A DNA stretch of 64,000 nt from the NCBI GenBank assembly GCA_041397725.1, contig JAWKVZ010000008.1:62001-126000 (forward strand), in the 5' to 3' direction. Both the position numbers and the translations under genes were made by a program. A model generated the notes under the pieces. The model ran no database searches. It was not told where the DNA came from and was given only the letters and a program-made list of their open reading frames with translations. Source of the DNA: JAGRKR01 sp041397725. GTDB taxonomy: Bacteria > Pseudomonadota > Alphaproteobacteria > Rhizobiales > Hyphomicrobiaceae. Below are positions 43,511 to 53,323 of this stretch, in pieces. Within the stretch, counting starts at the first letter, position 1. The number at the start of each line of letters is the position of its first letter.

Positions 43511-43953
43511 TCCCGCGGCGCAGATCAAGCGCAGGTCGATGACCACCACGCGTGCAATCGGCTGCGATCGATGTTGCTGCGCAAACGCGGTGACCTGCCG
43601 AGGCCGGGCAGGCCGCGCCTCGGCATGGCTTGCGGGGACCGAGGCGCGCTTCAGTCTCCGTCCAGCTCGTTGAAGCCGAGCGACAGGCCCGCTGCCGGCG
43701 CGAGAATGGTCCCGGTCAGTCGTCGGATGCCGGCGATATAGAATCTGAGCCGCTGCCAGTCGGGTCGCCGGTCACCACGGTCAGTCCTCCACCGCACGCC
43801 GTTGCGCATGAAAGCGTTGCGAAGCCATGGCGGTTGCCGACGTCGGACAGGCGGCCTAGTCTCGGGGCGTTCCAGGGCCAATAGGGGGGCGCGTTGGGAC
43901 GAACGAGCCTCCAGCACGCATCGCGCAGGGCGAGGTTCCGGGGAGCAGTGGCG
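43511..43953. other. 443-bp region without a supported gene
   Basis: Short open frames on both strands here show no recognisable family and have poor starts. No repeat or RNA structure stood out. It may hold the promoter of the downstream hydroxylase gene or be decayed sequence. Confidence 0.35.
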
Positions 43954-44967
43954 ATGAGCGAGCAGGGGCCGAGCGGCCGCAACCGGAACGGGGATTGGCG
44001 CCCTGCCGCACCGATCACGCTGCCTCCGATCTACGCCTGGCCGCCCCGCCCGCTCGCCGTTGCCAGATGGTTATTCGGCTTTCCTGGATTTCTTTGGCCG
44101 ATGAACAGCCTCACGCTCGGGATCACCCTCGTCACCTGGTCATTCCTGACACCCGACCTCGCGGCGATGAGGACCTTAGAGGCCTGGTGGATCGCTGTTC
44201 TGCTGGTGCGCAATATGGCCTTGGTCCTGGCGTTCTTCGGTGGCCTTCACATCTACCTCTTTGTCCTCGAGGGACAAGGCAACGAGCTGAAGTTCTCCGC
44301 CAAGCCACTCGCCACCGACAACCCGCGCTTCCTCTTCGGACACCAGGTGCGCGACAACATGTTCCGCACGCTTTGTACCGGCGTTCCCATCATCACCGCC
44401 TACGAGGCGCTGACGTATTGGCTGTTCGCCAACGCCTTCATCGGCTTCGCTGCGCCTGCGACCGGCACGATGATGTTCTGGACCTGGCTCGTGGTGCTTC
44501 TGTTGCTCGCGCCGGCGATCCATTCCGTGCACTTCTACCTGATCCATCGCCTGCTGCACTGGCGACCGCTCTATCGATCGGTACATCGCATCCACCATCA
44601 CAACATCGAGGTCGGACCGTGGTCGGGCCTGTCGATGCACCCGGTCGAGCTCGCACTCTATTTCTCGACAGTCTGCGTGCAGTGGCTTCTTGCACTGCAT
44701 CCCGTGAATGCGCTCTTTCAGATCCACATCGCCGTCTTCAACGCCGCGGTCAGTCATACCGGGTTCGATCGTCTGCTGGTCGGGGGCAGGGTCGCCCTCG
44801 AGAGCAACAACTATTTCCACTACCTCCATCACAAGCATTTCGAATGCAATTACGGGAGCACCATGGCGCCGTTGGACCAGGTGTTCGGCACCTTCCACGA
44901 CGGCTCCGACGAGGCTCAGGAGATCATGCGCCGGCGCATGCGCGAGCGCCTGCGCAACACGCCCTGA
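43954..44967 (+). CDS. Fatty acid hydroxylase / sterol desaturase family membrane protein
   Basis: A di-iron integral-membrane oxygenase family member. The histidine boxes are visible: HFYLIHRLLH, HRIHHHN and HYLHHKHFECNYG, with further His in SMHP and SHTGF. At least four hydrophobic segments surround them (e.g. WTWLVVLLLLAPAIHSVHF). The ATG at 43954 follows GGGAG and gives 337 residues. Substrate (lipid, sterol or carotenoid) cannot be told from sequence. It is followed by decayed DNA. Confidence 0.87.
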   Translation: MSEQGPSGRNRNGDWRPAAPITLPPIYAWPPRPLAVARWLFGFPGFLWPMNSLTLGITLVTWSFLTPDLAAMRTLEAWWIAVLLVRNMALVLAFFGGLHIYLFVLEGQGNELKFSAKPLATDNPRFLFGHQVRDNMFRTLCTGVPIITAYEALTYWLFANAFIGFAAPATGTMMFWTWLVVLLLLAPAIHSVHFYLIHRLLHWRPLYRSVHRIHHHNIEVGPWSGLSMHPVELALYFSTVCVQWLLALHPVNALFQIHIAVFNAAVSHTGFDRLLVGGRVALESNNYFHYLHHKHFECNYGSTMAPLDQVFGTFHDGSDEAQEIMRRRMRERLRNTP

Positions 44968-45300
44968 GAGGCTGCAGGGATAAGGCGACTTCGATGAAGC
45001 GTGCCGCGCGCCAGAGCCCACAGCTCTTCGACGCCCACGCTCGGCTCGCCGGCCACGTCGCCAGGAGCGCGCCGGAAGACCTAGGCCGATGCGGGAAAAA
45101 TTGTCGGCGCGAGGCCGCCGCTCAATACATCTGAAGGCTCCCTGAGATTTTGCCGTAGGTCCACTCTCCCTGGCCCCGGTCGCATGATATTGACCTTGCT
45201 ACCTTAGGTTCGCATGCGTGTGACGTTTTGGGGAGGCAGGTCGTGGCGCTGCGGCTCTGGGGACTCAGTTTGCGGCTCCATCGAGCGGGGGCGTTGCAAC

Positions 45301-46049
45301 GCTGCCGACGAAGCGGGCTACGTCGTCGCCGGATCGGAGCCCGGCATTGGCATTCAGCCGGATTTGGGTAGAGCGATATGATGCGGCAGGTCAGCTTGTC
45401 GGGCAGCGCGAGTATTTCCCGGAGGAGGCATTCACAAATTCCTGCAGTGGGCCGCGTTTGACAGCACTCGGCTCCGGCGAGGTCGTCCTGACTGCTGTAG
45501 ATACCCAAGGCATTCAACTGTCGTTGAGCGTGACTCTCATCAGCACGGATGGCTCCAGCCACCACAGATCTACATGGAAAGCTACGGCATCACGGGCTTC
45601 CCCGCTGCCAGCGTGGACACCGCCGTGTTCGATGACGACAGCTTCCTTATCGGCTAGTTGTCCTCCACGAACCGCAATGGGGCATTTGCGTGGTTCGATG
45701 CGCAAGGCAATGTGGTCTCCGAGTGGTTCTATGGATAGGGTCCCCACTCCCGCACCGCTCTATCCGCACGTTGCAGCGCTCACAGGCAACGGCTCGGCGG
45801 CGGTCTGGCGCGATCCGCTGAGCAGTGGCATCCATGGCCGGGTATTCAGCAATCTTAACGCGCCCGTAGGGGACAGAGTTTTCTGTTGGCGCGAACACAT
45901 TGTCAGATCCAGTGGTTGCCGGCCTCAAAGGGATCGACGCGTTCGTGGTCGGCTACATCAATGTCGACATCCCAGGCGACACTGACGGCTCCGGGGTGGC
46001 CGCTCAGATCGTCGATGCTGGTGGCAATGCTGGGACCACTTTCGTTTGA
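45301..46049 (+). pseudogene. Decayed fragment of a large repetitive extracellular protein
   Basis: Coding-like text is spread over different frames. From about 45301 one frame reads ADEAGYVVAGSEPGIGI. From 45350 another reads RIWVERYDAAGQLVGQREYF and LTALGSGEVVLTAVDTQG. From 45572 another reads MESYGITGFPAASVDTAVFD, then after an in-frame stop NRNGAFAWFDAQGNVVSEWF. Around 45760 comes PHVAALTGNGSAAVWRD and from 45904 DPVVAGLKGIDAFVVGYINV. Such blocks (RYDAAG, PSVAAL.DGG.V) occur in long RTX/VCBS-type surface proteins. Frameshifts and two in-frame TAG codons show that it is broken. Confidence 0.65.
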
Positions 46050-46382
46050 GCAGATCAACCCTCGGAGGCGGCGGCACCTCCATATCGTTGCGTCGCCGAG
46101 ATCGATGGCGATCTCTATGAGCTGCTCGATCCGGCGGCAACGGTGCTCGAGAGCAAGCATCCGCTGGCGTCGGTGCTGCTGCGCCGGCGGCTCATCGACG
46201 TCACCCTGCAGAAAGCGAAGTCGACACGCTACCGCCATGCTGTGCGGCATGTGCGGGAGATCGAGAGCCAGCAGTCCGACATCACCGACTATGGTCGGCA
46301 CGAGAGCCACGCCGACTTCGTGGCGCGGCTGAAGCGCGAGCATCCGCGCAAGTCCGGGTTCTGGTCGTTGCTGGCAGAATGA
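46050..46382 (+). pseudogene. C-terminal remnant of a DUF6880-like protein
   Basis: The frame opens right after a TGA and reads YRCVAEIDGDLYELLDPAAT, LASVLLRRRLIDVTLQKAKS, YRHAVRHVREIESQQSDITD and HADFVARLKREHPRKSGFW. This resembles the C-terminal part of long (400+ residue) bacterial proteins of the DUF6880 type. The N-terminal three quarters are absent and no proper start with a ribosome site is seen, so it is called a truncated remnant. A GTG at 46143 could start a 79-residue peptide. Confidence 0.5.
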
Positions 46383-46416
46383 GCGCTGATTTGACGACAC
46401 GGATGACGGTGGCCCG

Positions 46417-47217
46417 ATGAGCCCGAACGGAAAAGCTCGCAGCGATGACGATGGCCATCTCGACGCCGCATTAGGATATCTCAAGCGCGGCTGGGCGGTG
46501 GTGCCGGCAGGGGAGCGGGCCAAGCGTCCGATCGTGCCGTGGCAGGCCTATCAGCACCGGATACCGGGCGAGGCCGAGGTGACGGCCTGGTTCGAGCGGT
46601 GGCCGACAGCCAATCTGGCTGTCATCACCGGTGCGATCTCGGGCCTCGTCGTGGTCGACATCGATCCCAAGAACGATGGCGACCAATTGCTGGCGGCGCT
46701 CGAGGCGCGGCACGGGGCGTTGCCGGCAACGGTCGAAGCGATCACTGGCGGCGGTGGCCGACACATCTATTTCCGGCACCCGGGCCGGGAGGTCCGCAAC
46801 CGGGTCGGTCTGGCACCCGGCATCGATCTCAGGGGGGACGGTGGCTGCATCATCGTGCCGCCGTCGGTGCATCCGTCGGGCAAGCGGTACCGCTGGAAGC
46901 CGGGCCATGCGCCCGGACAGGTCGACCTCGCTTCGCTGCCGGTGTGGCTGGAGCAGTCGCGGTTCCTGAGGGACGGCCCGCGCGGACATTCAGCCGGTTA
47001 CTGGCGTGAACTCGTGCACAAGGGCGTCGAGGAAGGGCAGCGCAATTCCACGATCGCCTCGTTCGCCGGGCATCTGCTCTGGCATGGTGTCGACCCCGAT
47101 GTCGTGCTCGAGCTGATGCTGGCGTGGAATGCTGTGCGCTGCCGACCGCCCCTTGGTGACGAGGAGGTCATTCGGACGGTGGAGTCAATTGAGCGGACAC
47201 ACGCGCAGAAGAGCTAG
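46417..47217 (+). CDS. Bifunctional DNA primase/polymerase (prim-pol) domain protein
   Basis: The 266-residue protein has an N-terminal prim-pol domain (about 14-185): LKRGWAVVPAGERAKRPIVP, VVVDIDPKN with the catalytic acidic residues, and GGGGRHIYF with the conserved His. A short C-terminal primase domain follows (EGQRNSTIASFAGHLLWHGV, LGDEEVIRTVESI). Such proteins belong to prophages, plasmids and integrative elements, usually fused or next to a helicase, which is missing here. It ends 119 bp from tRNA-Ser. No integrase is visible, so it is probably the remnant of an element integrated at the tRNA. Confidence 0.85.
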   Translation: MSPNGKARSDDDGHLDAALGYLKRGWAVVPAGERAKRPIVPWQAYQHRIPGEAEVTAWFERWPTANLAVITGAISGLVVVDIDPKNDGDQLLAALEARHGALPATVEAITGGGGRHIYFRHPGREVRNRVGLAPGIDLRGDGGCIIVPPSVHPSGKRYRWKPGHAPGQVDLASLPVWLEQSRFLRDGPRGHSAGYWRELVHKGVEEGQRNSTIASFAGHLLWHGVDPDVVLELMLAWNAVRCRPPLGDEEVIRTVESIERTHAQKS

Positions 47218-47335
47218 GCTGCGGAGGTGGCATGAGCAGAGGGCTGGTAGCCGTTCTCTGATGTGGGAATGATTGTGGGAACGGCAAGCCGATGAGGCAA
47301 ATATCTGTTGAAGAACAATCACTTGAAATGAGGCA

Positions 47336-47428
47336 TGGCGGAGACGGAGGGATTCGAACCCTCGATACGCCTTGACAGCGTATAACGGTTTAGCAAACCG
47401 CCGCCTTCAGCCACTCGGCCACGTCTCC
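47336..47428 (-). tRNA. tRNA-Ser (anticodon GCT)
   Basis: A class II cloverleaf on the minus strand: acceptor GGAGACG/CGTCTCC, anticodon loop TTGCTAA (GCT), a long variable arm TATACGC/GCGTATC-type stem, T loop TTCGAAT, discriminator G and an encoded CCA. 93 nt. Its 3' end faces the prim-pol gene, the side where elements integrate. Confidence 0.96.
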
Positions 47429-47698
47429 GGAACCCAGACGCTATAAGGGGGCCGGCGGGGGAATGCAAGATCCGTCGCGGCAGGGGGCGCACGTGCGGCA
47501 AGTGCCGCACCTGGGGTGGACCGCGGTGCAACGGGGGGGCACGGCGCGCGCGGGCCGGTCCGACTGCCGGCATCGACGTTGCCAGTCCACCGACGTTGCC
47601 AGCCTGCCGCCGTTGCGGTTTAGTCGGGATGGGCTTGGCGCGTCCCGGCAAGGATCGGTGCGGCTGCCCGGCGCTGGGCATTGAGGTAGGGGGCGCGG

Positions 47699-48577
47699 AT
47701 GCTCGACAGCATCTCAGGTGTGGACCACATCGTCATCGCGACGCGGGATCTCGCGGCGGCGGCCGCGGCCTGGCAGCGGCTCGGCTTCACCATTGCGCCG
47801 CGCGGTGTGCATAGTGCCCATCTCGGCACCGCCAATCACACGATCATGCTCACCGACGACTATATCGAGCTGCTCGGCGTCGTCGCCCCGACGCCGCACA
47901 ACGCCCCGACACGGGTGCTCCTGGAGGGGGGCGACGGGCTCGAGCGCATCGCGCTGCGGGCACGCGACGCTCAGCGGCTCGCGGACGAACTCGCCGGGCG
48001 CGGGATTGCGGCAACCGGACCTCTCGACTTCGGCCGGCCGGTCGATCTGCCTGCCGGCGGGCGCTCGGAGGCGCGCTTTCGCACCGTCTTCTGGCCGGTG
48101 GACAAGCGTCCCGGCGGCGCGCGGCTGTTCGCCTGCGAGCACCTCACCCCCGATGTCGTCTGGCTGCCCGAGCTGACACGGCACGCGAATACGGCCGAGC
48201 GACTCGTCGAGGTGACGCTCGTGACGCCCTCGGCCGCGGCCGATGCGGCACTGCTAGCGGACATGCTCGACGCCCCGGCGGAGGCGGGTGCGGCCGGCTG
48301 GCGTGTCGCGACCGCGCCTGGCGCCGCGGCCATCCGCTGCGTGGCGCGCGAGCCGTTGCTGGCCGCCCGGCCCGAGCTCGATGCGACGCAGGTCGCAGCC
48401 CGCGGCACCATCGTGACGATTGCCGTCGCCTCGCTGGAAGCCGCCGTGGCGGCAGCGCCGGGGGCGATGCGCGTCGCAAGCCGGGCGATCGTGCCCGCGT
48501 CAGCCGCGAACGGCGTGGCCGTGGTCTTCGAGGCCGGCGACGGTGGCGGCGCGGCGGCGACCAGCGGGGAGGCGTGA
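47699..48577 (+). CDS. VOC (glyoxalase/dioxygenase superfamily) protein
   Basis: The N-terminal module starts GVDHIVIATRDLAAAAAAW, LGFTIAPRGVHSAHLGTANH and YIELLGVV, typical of the VOC fold (glyoxalase_3 subtype) with His and Glu ligands. The C-terminal part (~160-290) has weaker similarity and ends in a low-complexity Ala/Gly tail. 292 residues. It lies three bases before the benzoylformate-decarboxylase-like gene, so the pair probably acts in one catabolic step series. Reaction unknown. Confidence 0.8.
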   Translation: MLDSISGVDHIVIATRDLAAAAAAWQRLGFTIAPRGVHSAHLGTANHTIMLTDDYIELLGVVAPTPHNAPTRVLLEGGDGLERIALRARDAQRLADELAGRGIAATGPLDFGRPVDLPAGGRSEARFRTVFWPVDKRPGGARLFACEHLTPDVVWLPELTRHANTAERLVEVTLVTPSAAADAALLADMLDAPAEAGAAGWRVATAPGAAAIRCVAREPLLAARPELDATQVAARGTIVTIAVASLEAAVAAAPGAMRVASRAIVPASAANGVAVVFEAGDGGGAAATSGEA

Positions 48578-48580
48578 GCG

Positions 48581-50242
48581 ATGCGCGGGCGCGACGTTCT
48601 GCTGGACAGCCTGGCCCTGCACGGCGTCGAGCTGGTGTTCGGCAATCCCGGCACGACCGAGAGCCCGCTGCTCGACGGTCTCGCGGCGCGTGACGACATC
48701 CGCTACGTGACGGCGCTGCACGAGGGCGTGGCGCTCGGTGCGGCGAGCTACTATGCGCAGGCGAGCGGCCGCACCGGCGTGGTCAACGTGCACGTCGCAC
48801 CGGGTCTCGGCAACGCGCTCGGGATGCTCTACGGCGCCCTCAAGGCCGGCTCGCCGCTGCTGGTGACGGCAGGTCAGCAGGACACGCGCCTCAGATTGTC
48901 CGATCCCGTGCTCGGTCACGACCTCGTGGCCATGGCGCGGCCGCTCGTGAAGTGGAGCGTCGAGCCGACCACTGCCGACGAGATGGCGCCGATCCTGCAA
49001 CGGGCCTTCAAGATCGCCCACGATCCGCCAGAGGGGCCGGTCTTCGTCTCGCTACCCATCGACGTGATGGAGCAGGAGACGACAATCGGGGCGACGGCGG
49101 CGGGTCTGCTCTATCGGCGCGCACAGCCCGATCCGGCGGGGGTGGCCGCGGCGGCCCGGCTGCTGGCGGCCTCGGCGGCGCCGGTCATCGTCGCCGGCGA
49201 CGACGTGGCGCGCGGTGGCGCCAGCGCGGCGCTGATGGCGCTCGCCGAGCAAGTGGGAGCGCAGGTCTGGCACGAGGGGCTGCACATGCACGCGGCTGTG
49301 CCGAGCGGACATCCACACGTACGCCTCGGACTGCCGCTCGATCCGGCCGGCATGCGCCAGGCGCTCGACGGGGCGGATCTCGTGCTGCTGGTCGGCGGCC
49401 CGTTCTTCGAGCACGTATGGTTCGCACCGGGCGGCAGCCTGCCAGCCGGCGCCAAGGTCGTGCAGCTCGAGGCGACGGCGCAGCGACTGGCCGGCAATTT
49501 TACCGTTACGGTCGGCATCGTCGGCGATCTCGCGGCGACCCTCACGGCGCTCTCCGCGGCGTTGGCCCGCGCCGAACCGGCCGAGGCCGGCCCTGCCGCG
49601 GCGCGACGCAGGGCGCTTGCGGCCCGCAAGACCGCCGAGGTCGAGGCCCAGGCGGCGCGCGCGCGCAAGGCCTGGACGCGCCGGCCGGTCGCCATGGCGC
49701 GGGTCATGGCCGAGGTCCGGGCGGCGCTTCCGCCCGGCGCCATCGTCGTCGACGAGACCATCACGGCCAGCCTCGATCTGGCGCGGACGCTGGAGTTCGG
49801 CGGGCCGGGCGACTACTTCGGCGGTCGCGGCGGCGGCATCGGTCAGGGGCTCGCGGGCGCGCTCGGCGTCAAGGCGGCCATGCCCGAGCGGCCGGTCGTC
49901 TGCCTCAGTGGCGACGGCTCGGCCATGTACAGCATTCAGGCGCTCTGGACATCCGCCCACGCCGGGCTGCCGGTGGTGTTCGTGATCCTTGCCAACGGCG
50001 AGTACCGTGTCCTCAAGCACAACCTGGACATCTATCGTGATCGCTTCGCCGTCCGCTCGAATGCGACTTATCCACACATGGACCTCGCGGCGCCGGCCCT
50101 CGGTTTCGTCGACATGGCGCGCGGAATGGGCGTTGCCGGTGAACGGGTGGAGGATGGCGACGACATCGCCGCCGCGCTGGCGCGCGCCTTCGCCAGCGGC
50201 GCGCCCTATCTGGTCGAGATCGCCGTCGAGCGCAAACGCTGA
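48581..50242 (+). CDS. Thiamine-diphosphate enzyme, benzoylformate decarboxylase-like
   Basis: A 553-residue ThDP-dependent decarboxylase. It resembles benzoylformate decarboxylase: FGNPGTTESPLL (BFD has GNPGSNE; the active-site Ser is Thr here), catalytic Glu48 in ALHEG, His71 in NVHVAPG, VTAGQQDTR, PLVKWSVEP, and His278 in PFFEHVWF at the place of BFD His281. The ThDP/Mg motif is GDGSAMYSIQ ... LANGEY. An Ala/Arg-rich helical linker around 330-365 is longer than usual. A 2-oxoacid decarboxylase of aromatic or related substrates is likely; acetolactate synthase is less likely. Confidence 0.85.
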   Translation: MRGRDVLLDSLALHGVELVFGNPGTTESPLLDGLAARDDIRYVTALHEGVALGAASYYAQASGRTGVVNVHVAPGLGNALGMLYGALKAGSPLLVTAGQQDTRLRLSDPVLGHDLVAMARPLVKWSVEPTTADEMAPILQRAFKIAHDPPEGPVFVSLPIDVMEQETTIGATAAGLLYRRAQPDPAGVAAAARLLAASAAPVIVAGDDVARGGASAALMALAEQVGAQVWHEGLHMHAAVPSGHPHVRLGLPLDPAGMRQALDGADLVLLVGGPFFEHVWFAPGGSLPAGAKVVQLEATAQRLAGNFTVTVGIVGDLAATLTALSAALARAEPAEAGPAAARRRALAARKTAEVEAQAARARKAWTRRPVAMARVMAEVRAALPPGAIVVDETITASLDLARTLEFGGPGDYFGGRGGGIGQGLAGALGVKAAMPERPVVCLSGDGSAMYSIQALWTSAHAGLPVVFVILANGEYRVLKHNLDIYRDRFAVRSNATYPHMDLAAPALGFVDMARGMGVAGERVEDGDDIAAALARAFASGAPYLVEIAVERKR

Positions 50243-50351
50243 CCCATCGGCCCGGCCACGCCAATGACCGACGTCCCCTGAGCGCCTCGCTGCTCGCGGA
50301 AAAAGCACTTCTCTCTCATGATGTTGTTCATGGATGGAGCTGCGCCCGCGC

Positions 50352-50380
50352 TTGGAATAGCCCGGCGGCATGGTTATAGT
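50352..50380 (+). promoter_or_regulatory. Probable sigma-70-type promoter for the BON/OmpA operon
   Basis: TTGGAA (50352-50357), 17-bp spacer, TATAGT (50375-50380). It lies in a 317-bp gap with no other gene, about 180 bp before the BON/OmpA start, implying a leader of roughly 170 nt. Confidence 0.45.
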
Positions 50381-50559
50381 GGCGGCCGTGGCAGAGGAGG
50401 GGAGGCGCGGTCGCATCGGCGGCTGCGCACACACACACCGTCCGACAGTCAGGAACAGCGCGATCCCTCTTGTGGCGGTCCAACGACAGAGCCGCACGGT
50501 TGCGGTGTTGTTGTCAGGGCACTGTAGAGTGTGGCAATACCTTTCCACAGGACCGCTTG

Positions 50560-53292
50560 ATGAGGAGCGACCTAAGGATGAGATGCAGACCGACACGGTG
50601 GCTCTGGGGGCTCATTCCGATCGCGTTGCTGGCCTGGTACACAGTGCGCTCGGAGCATGTGCGCATCGAGCAGGATCTCAAGGCCCGGACGTTTCAGGCG
50701 CTGAAGAGTGAAGGCCTCACGTGGGCCGGCACGGGCTTCTCGGGCCGCGACGGCATCCTTGCCGGTCGCGCCAGCGAGGAAGGCGAGCCGTCGCGCGCGC
50801 TGCAGATCATCAAGCGGACCTGGGGCGTCCGCGTCGTCGACAATCAGACCGGCCTCATCGACAAGGTCGAGAAGTTCCTCTGGTCGGCGAGCCGCAAGGA
50901 AGCCAACGGCAAGGGCGGCCGGATCAAGCTGTCGGGCTTCGTCCCCAACGAGGAATCGAAAAAGGCCATCATCGGGCTGGTGAAGGCGACGTTCCCCGGC
51001 CACGAGGTCGACGACCGCACGAAGCTGGCGCGCGGCGCGCCGGACCGCAAGGTTTGGTTCGGTGGCGTGTCCTTCGCGCTGAAGCAGCTCTCGCGCCTGA
51101 AGCGGGGGCAAGTGGACCTCGAGAACATCGATCTGACCGTGACGGGCGAGGCCGTCGATGCGCCCTCCTACAAGAGTGTGCAGTCGGCCCTGAGGGGCGG
51201 GCTTCCCTCGGGCGTCAAGCTCAAGGCGGACCGGGTGACGCCGCCGGTCATGTCGCCCTATCTCTGGGGCGCGCAGTTCGCGGGAGGTCGCTTGACCCTG
51301 TCGGGGCACGTGCCGTCGGAGGCCGTGCGCGAGCGTCTCTACGCTGCCGTCAAGAGGCACTTCCCCAAGGCCGGTCTGCTGGACCGCATGGAGCTGGCGG
51401 CCGGTGAGCCGGACAGCTGGATCGCCGGCATCGAGGTGATCTTGCGCGAGATGGCGCGGCTCGAGTCCGGCACGGCCAAGCTCGAGGACGCCACCCTGTC
51501 GCTGCGCGGCGTTGCGATCCGCGAGGATACCGCCAAGTCTGTCATGCAGAGTGTCCATCGCGGCCTGCCGCCGATCTTCCGCTCCAGCGAGCAGGTCACC
51601 TTCCGCGAGCCGACGCTGAAGCCGGTGAGCCCGTTCACGACCACGGTGACCGCCGATGCGCGCCAGATCGTGCTCGTCGGCTATGCGCCGAGCGCGCAAA
51701 GCATCGTCGCCATCGAATCGGGAGCCCGCACGCGCCTGCCGGGCCGCACGGTCGTCAATCGTCTGCGTGTCGCGGCCGGTGCGCCGGAAGGCTGGGCGGG
51801 CTGTGTCGACGCCGGCCTTGTCAGCCTGGGCCGACTTGGCGCGGGCGAGGTGGCGATCAGCGACAAGAAGCTGCTGCTGACGGCGACGACGGAGGACGAG
51901 AAGCTCTACGACGCCCTTCCGGGCGAGCTGCGCGTCAAGGCCGACCGCGCCTGTGAGACGACCGCCCGTCTGACGCTCAAGCTTCCGCCCGAGCCCAACC
52001 TCAACTGGAAGGCGCGCCTGGAAAGCGGGCAGGTGGTGCTTGAGGGCGAAGTTCCGAGTGCCGAGGTGCAGGCCGAGCTGGTCAAGGCTGCCAAGACCCA
52101 GTTCAAGGGGGCAACCGTCGTCGATCGCACCCGCATCGTCGCTGGCCGCAGCGCCAAGTGGCGCAGGGTCGCTCTCGTCGGCATCGCCCAGCTCCGGCGT
52201 CTGCGCAGCGGTGAGGCGCACATCTTCGGCAGCGAGCTGACCTTGAGCGGTTTCGCCGGCGACGAGGCGTCGCTCGGCGCCATCCGCCGCGACCTGCAGG
52301 GTGAGCTGCCCAAGGGCTATGTAGGACGCGAGCGCGTCGAGGTGCGCTCCGATGCGATGCTCTGGTCGGCCCAGGAGGCCAAGCGCAAGGCCGAGCAGGA
52401 GGCCAAGCGCAAGGCGCAGGATGAAGCCAAGCGTCGCGCCGCCCAGGAGGAGATGGAAGCCCGCATCCGCCGGGATCTGGAAGAGGCGCGCCGGCAGGTC
52501 GAGGCCGAGGCCCGGCGGCCGTATTCCGCTGGCGCCGAGCTCGACGGTGCGAAGTTGCGGCTGACCGGCGAGGTCCCCGACGAAGCGTCGCGCGCGGCCA
52601 TCGTGGCCTTTGCGAAGGGCGAGAGGGCCGGGCTGCTCGTCGAGGACGCCATGACCGTGATGGCGACCGGCGCGCCTGCCGACTGGACTCGCGAGCTGCA
52701 ACTCGGCCTGCGCCAGCTCGTCAAGTTGAAGAGCGGACGCCTGCAACTCGACAAGTCCGCTGGCCTCACACTCGACGGCGTCACCGACAGCCGGCAGGTC
52801 GAGCGGGCGGTCACGCGTGGCTTCCCCCGCTACGTGCGCGGCAAGAGGCCGGCCGTGACGGTGCGCTATCAGGCCCCGAAGGTGGATGTGACGCGTGAGC
52901 TGCAACGCAAGGGCACGGTAACTCCCGACGTGTGTCAGGAGCTGTTGCGCTCCGTCGCCGTGACCGGCGTCATTCGCTTTGCGACCGGCAGCGCCGTCAT
53001 CGTCAAGGACAGCTATCCGACGCTGGACAAGCTGGCCATCGTCGCCAACAAGTGCCCCTCCGTGCGCTTCGAGATCTCCGGGCATACGGATTCGACCGGC
53101 TCCGACCGCCGCAACCGCGACCTCTCCCGCATGCGCGCCGAGTCCATCGCGGCCTATCTGGCCAAGTCCGGAGTCAAGCGCGCGCGGATGCACACGGTCG
53201 GCTACGGCTCGTCGAAACCGGTCGCACCCAACAACTCGCCCGAGAACATGGCTCGGAACCGGCGCATCGAGTTCACGGTCAAGTTCGACTGA
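50560..53292 (+). CDS. Membrane-anchored protein with BON-like repeats and C-terminal OmpA domain
   Basis: One N-terminal membrane helix (~14-30, WLWGLIPIALLAWYTV) is followed by at least five BON-like units with the pattern L.LSG.VP.E..R..L...K..FP...L.DR..LA.G.P.. (starting near 121, 242, 367, 486 and 661). A Lys/Glu/Ala-rich coiled coil (~605-652) and an OmpA peptidoglycan-binding domain (~801-910: IRFATGSAVIVKDSYPTLDK, EISGHTDSTGSDRRNRDLS, NRRIEFTV) complete it. BON+OmpA architecture recalls ArfA/Rv0899. Predicted to span from the inner membrane to the cell wall. The ATG at 50560 is chosen; 50578 is an alternative. Two downstream genes follow closely. Confidence 0.88.
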   Translation: MRSDLRMRCRPTRWLWGLIPIALLAWYTVRSEHVRIEQDLKARTFQALKSEGLTWAGTGFSGRDGILAGRASEEGEPSRALQIIKRTWGVRVVDNQTGLIDKVEKFLWSASRKEANGKGGRIKLSGFVPNEESKKAIIGLVKATFPGHEVDDRTKLARGAPDRKVWFGGVSFALKQLSRLKRGQVDLENIDLTVTGEAVDAPSYKSVQSALRGGLPSGVKLKADRVTPPVMSPYLWGAQFAGGRLTLSGHVPSEAVRERLYAAVKRHFPKAGLLDRMELAAGEPDSWIAGIEVILREMARLESGTAKLEDATLSLRGVAIREDTAKSVMQSVHRGLPPIFRSSEQVTFREPTLKPVSPFTTTVTADARQIVLVGYAPSAQSIVAIESGARTRLPGRTVVNRLRVAAGAPEGWAGCVDAGLVSLGRLGAGEVAISDKKLLLTATTEDEKLYDALPGELRVKADRACETTARLTLKLPPEPNLNWKARLESGQVVLEGEVPSAEVQAELVKAAKTQFKGATVVDRTRIVAGRSAKWRRVALVGIAQLRRLRSGEAHIFGSELTLSGFAGDEASLGAIRRDLQGELPKGYVGRERVEVRSDAMLWSAQEAKRKAEQEAKRKAQDEAKRRAAQEEMEARIRRDLEEARRQVEAEARRPYSAGAELDGAKLRLTGEVPDEASRAAIVAFAKGERAGLLVEDAMTVMATGAPADWTRELQLGLRQLVKLKSGRLQLDKSAGLTLDGVTDSRQVERAVTRGFPRYVRGKRPAVTVRYQAPKVDVTRELQRKGTVTPDVCQELLRSVAVTGVIRFATGSAVIVKDSYPTLDKLAIVANKCPSVRFEISGHTDSTGSDRRNRDLSRMRAESIAAYLAKSGVKRARMHTVGYGSSKPVAPNNSPENMARNRRIEFTVKFD

Positions 53293-53323
53293 GGCGGCGG
53301 ATCGTCGAGGGAAAAGGTGAGCA

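Noticed and set aside
43651..43917. An 88-codon minus-strand frame between bfr and the hydroxylase gene
   Set aside because: It has no recognisable family, a poor start and no ribosome site; not supported as a gene.
50572..53193. An 873-codon minus-strand frame over the BON/OmpA gene
   Set aside because: It is a shadow frame in GC-rich DNA without family motifs; the plus strand encodes clear BON-like and OmpA domains.
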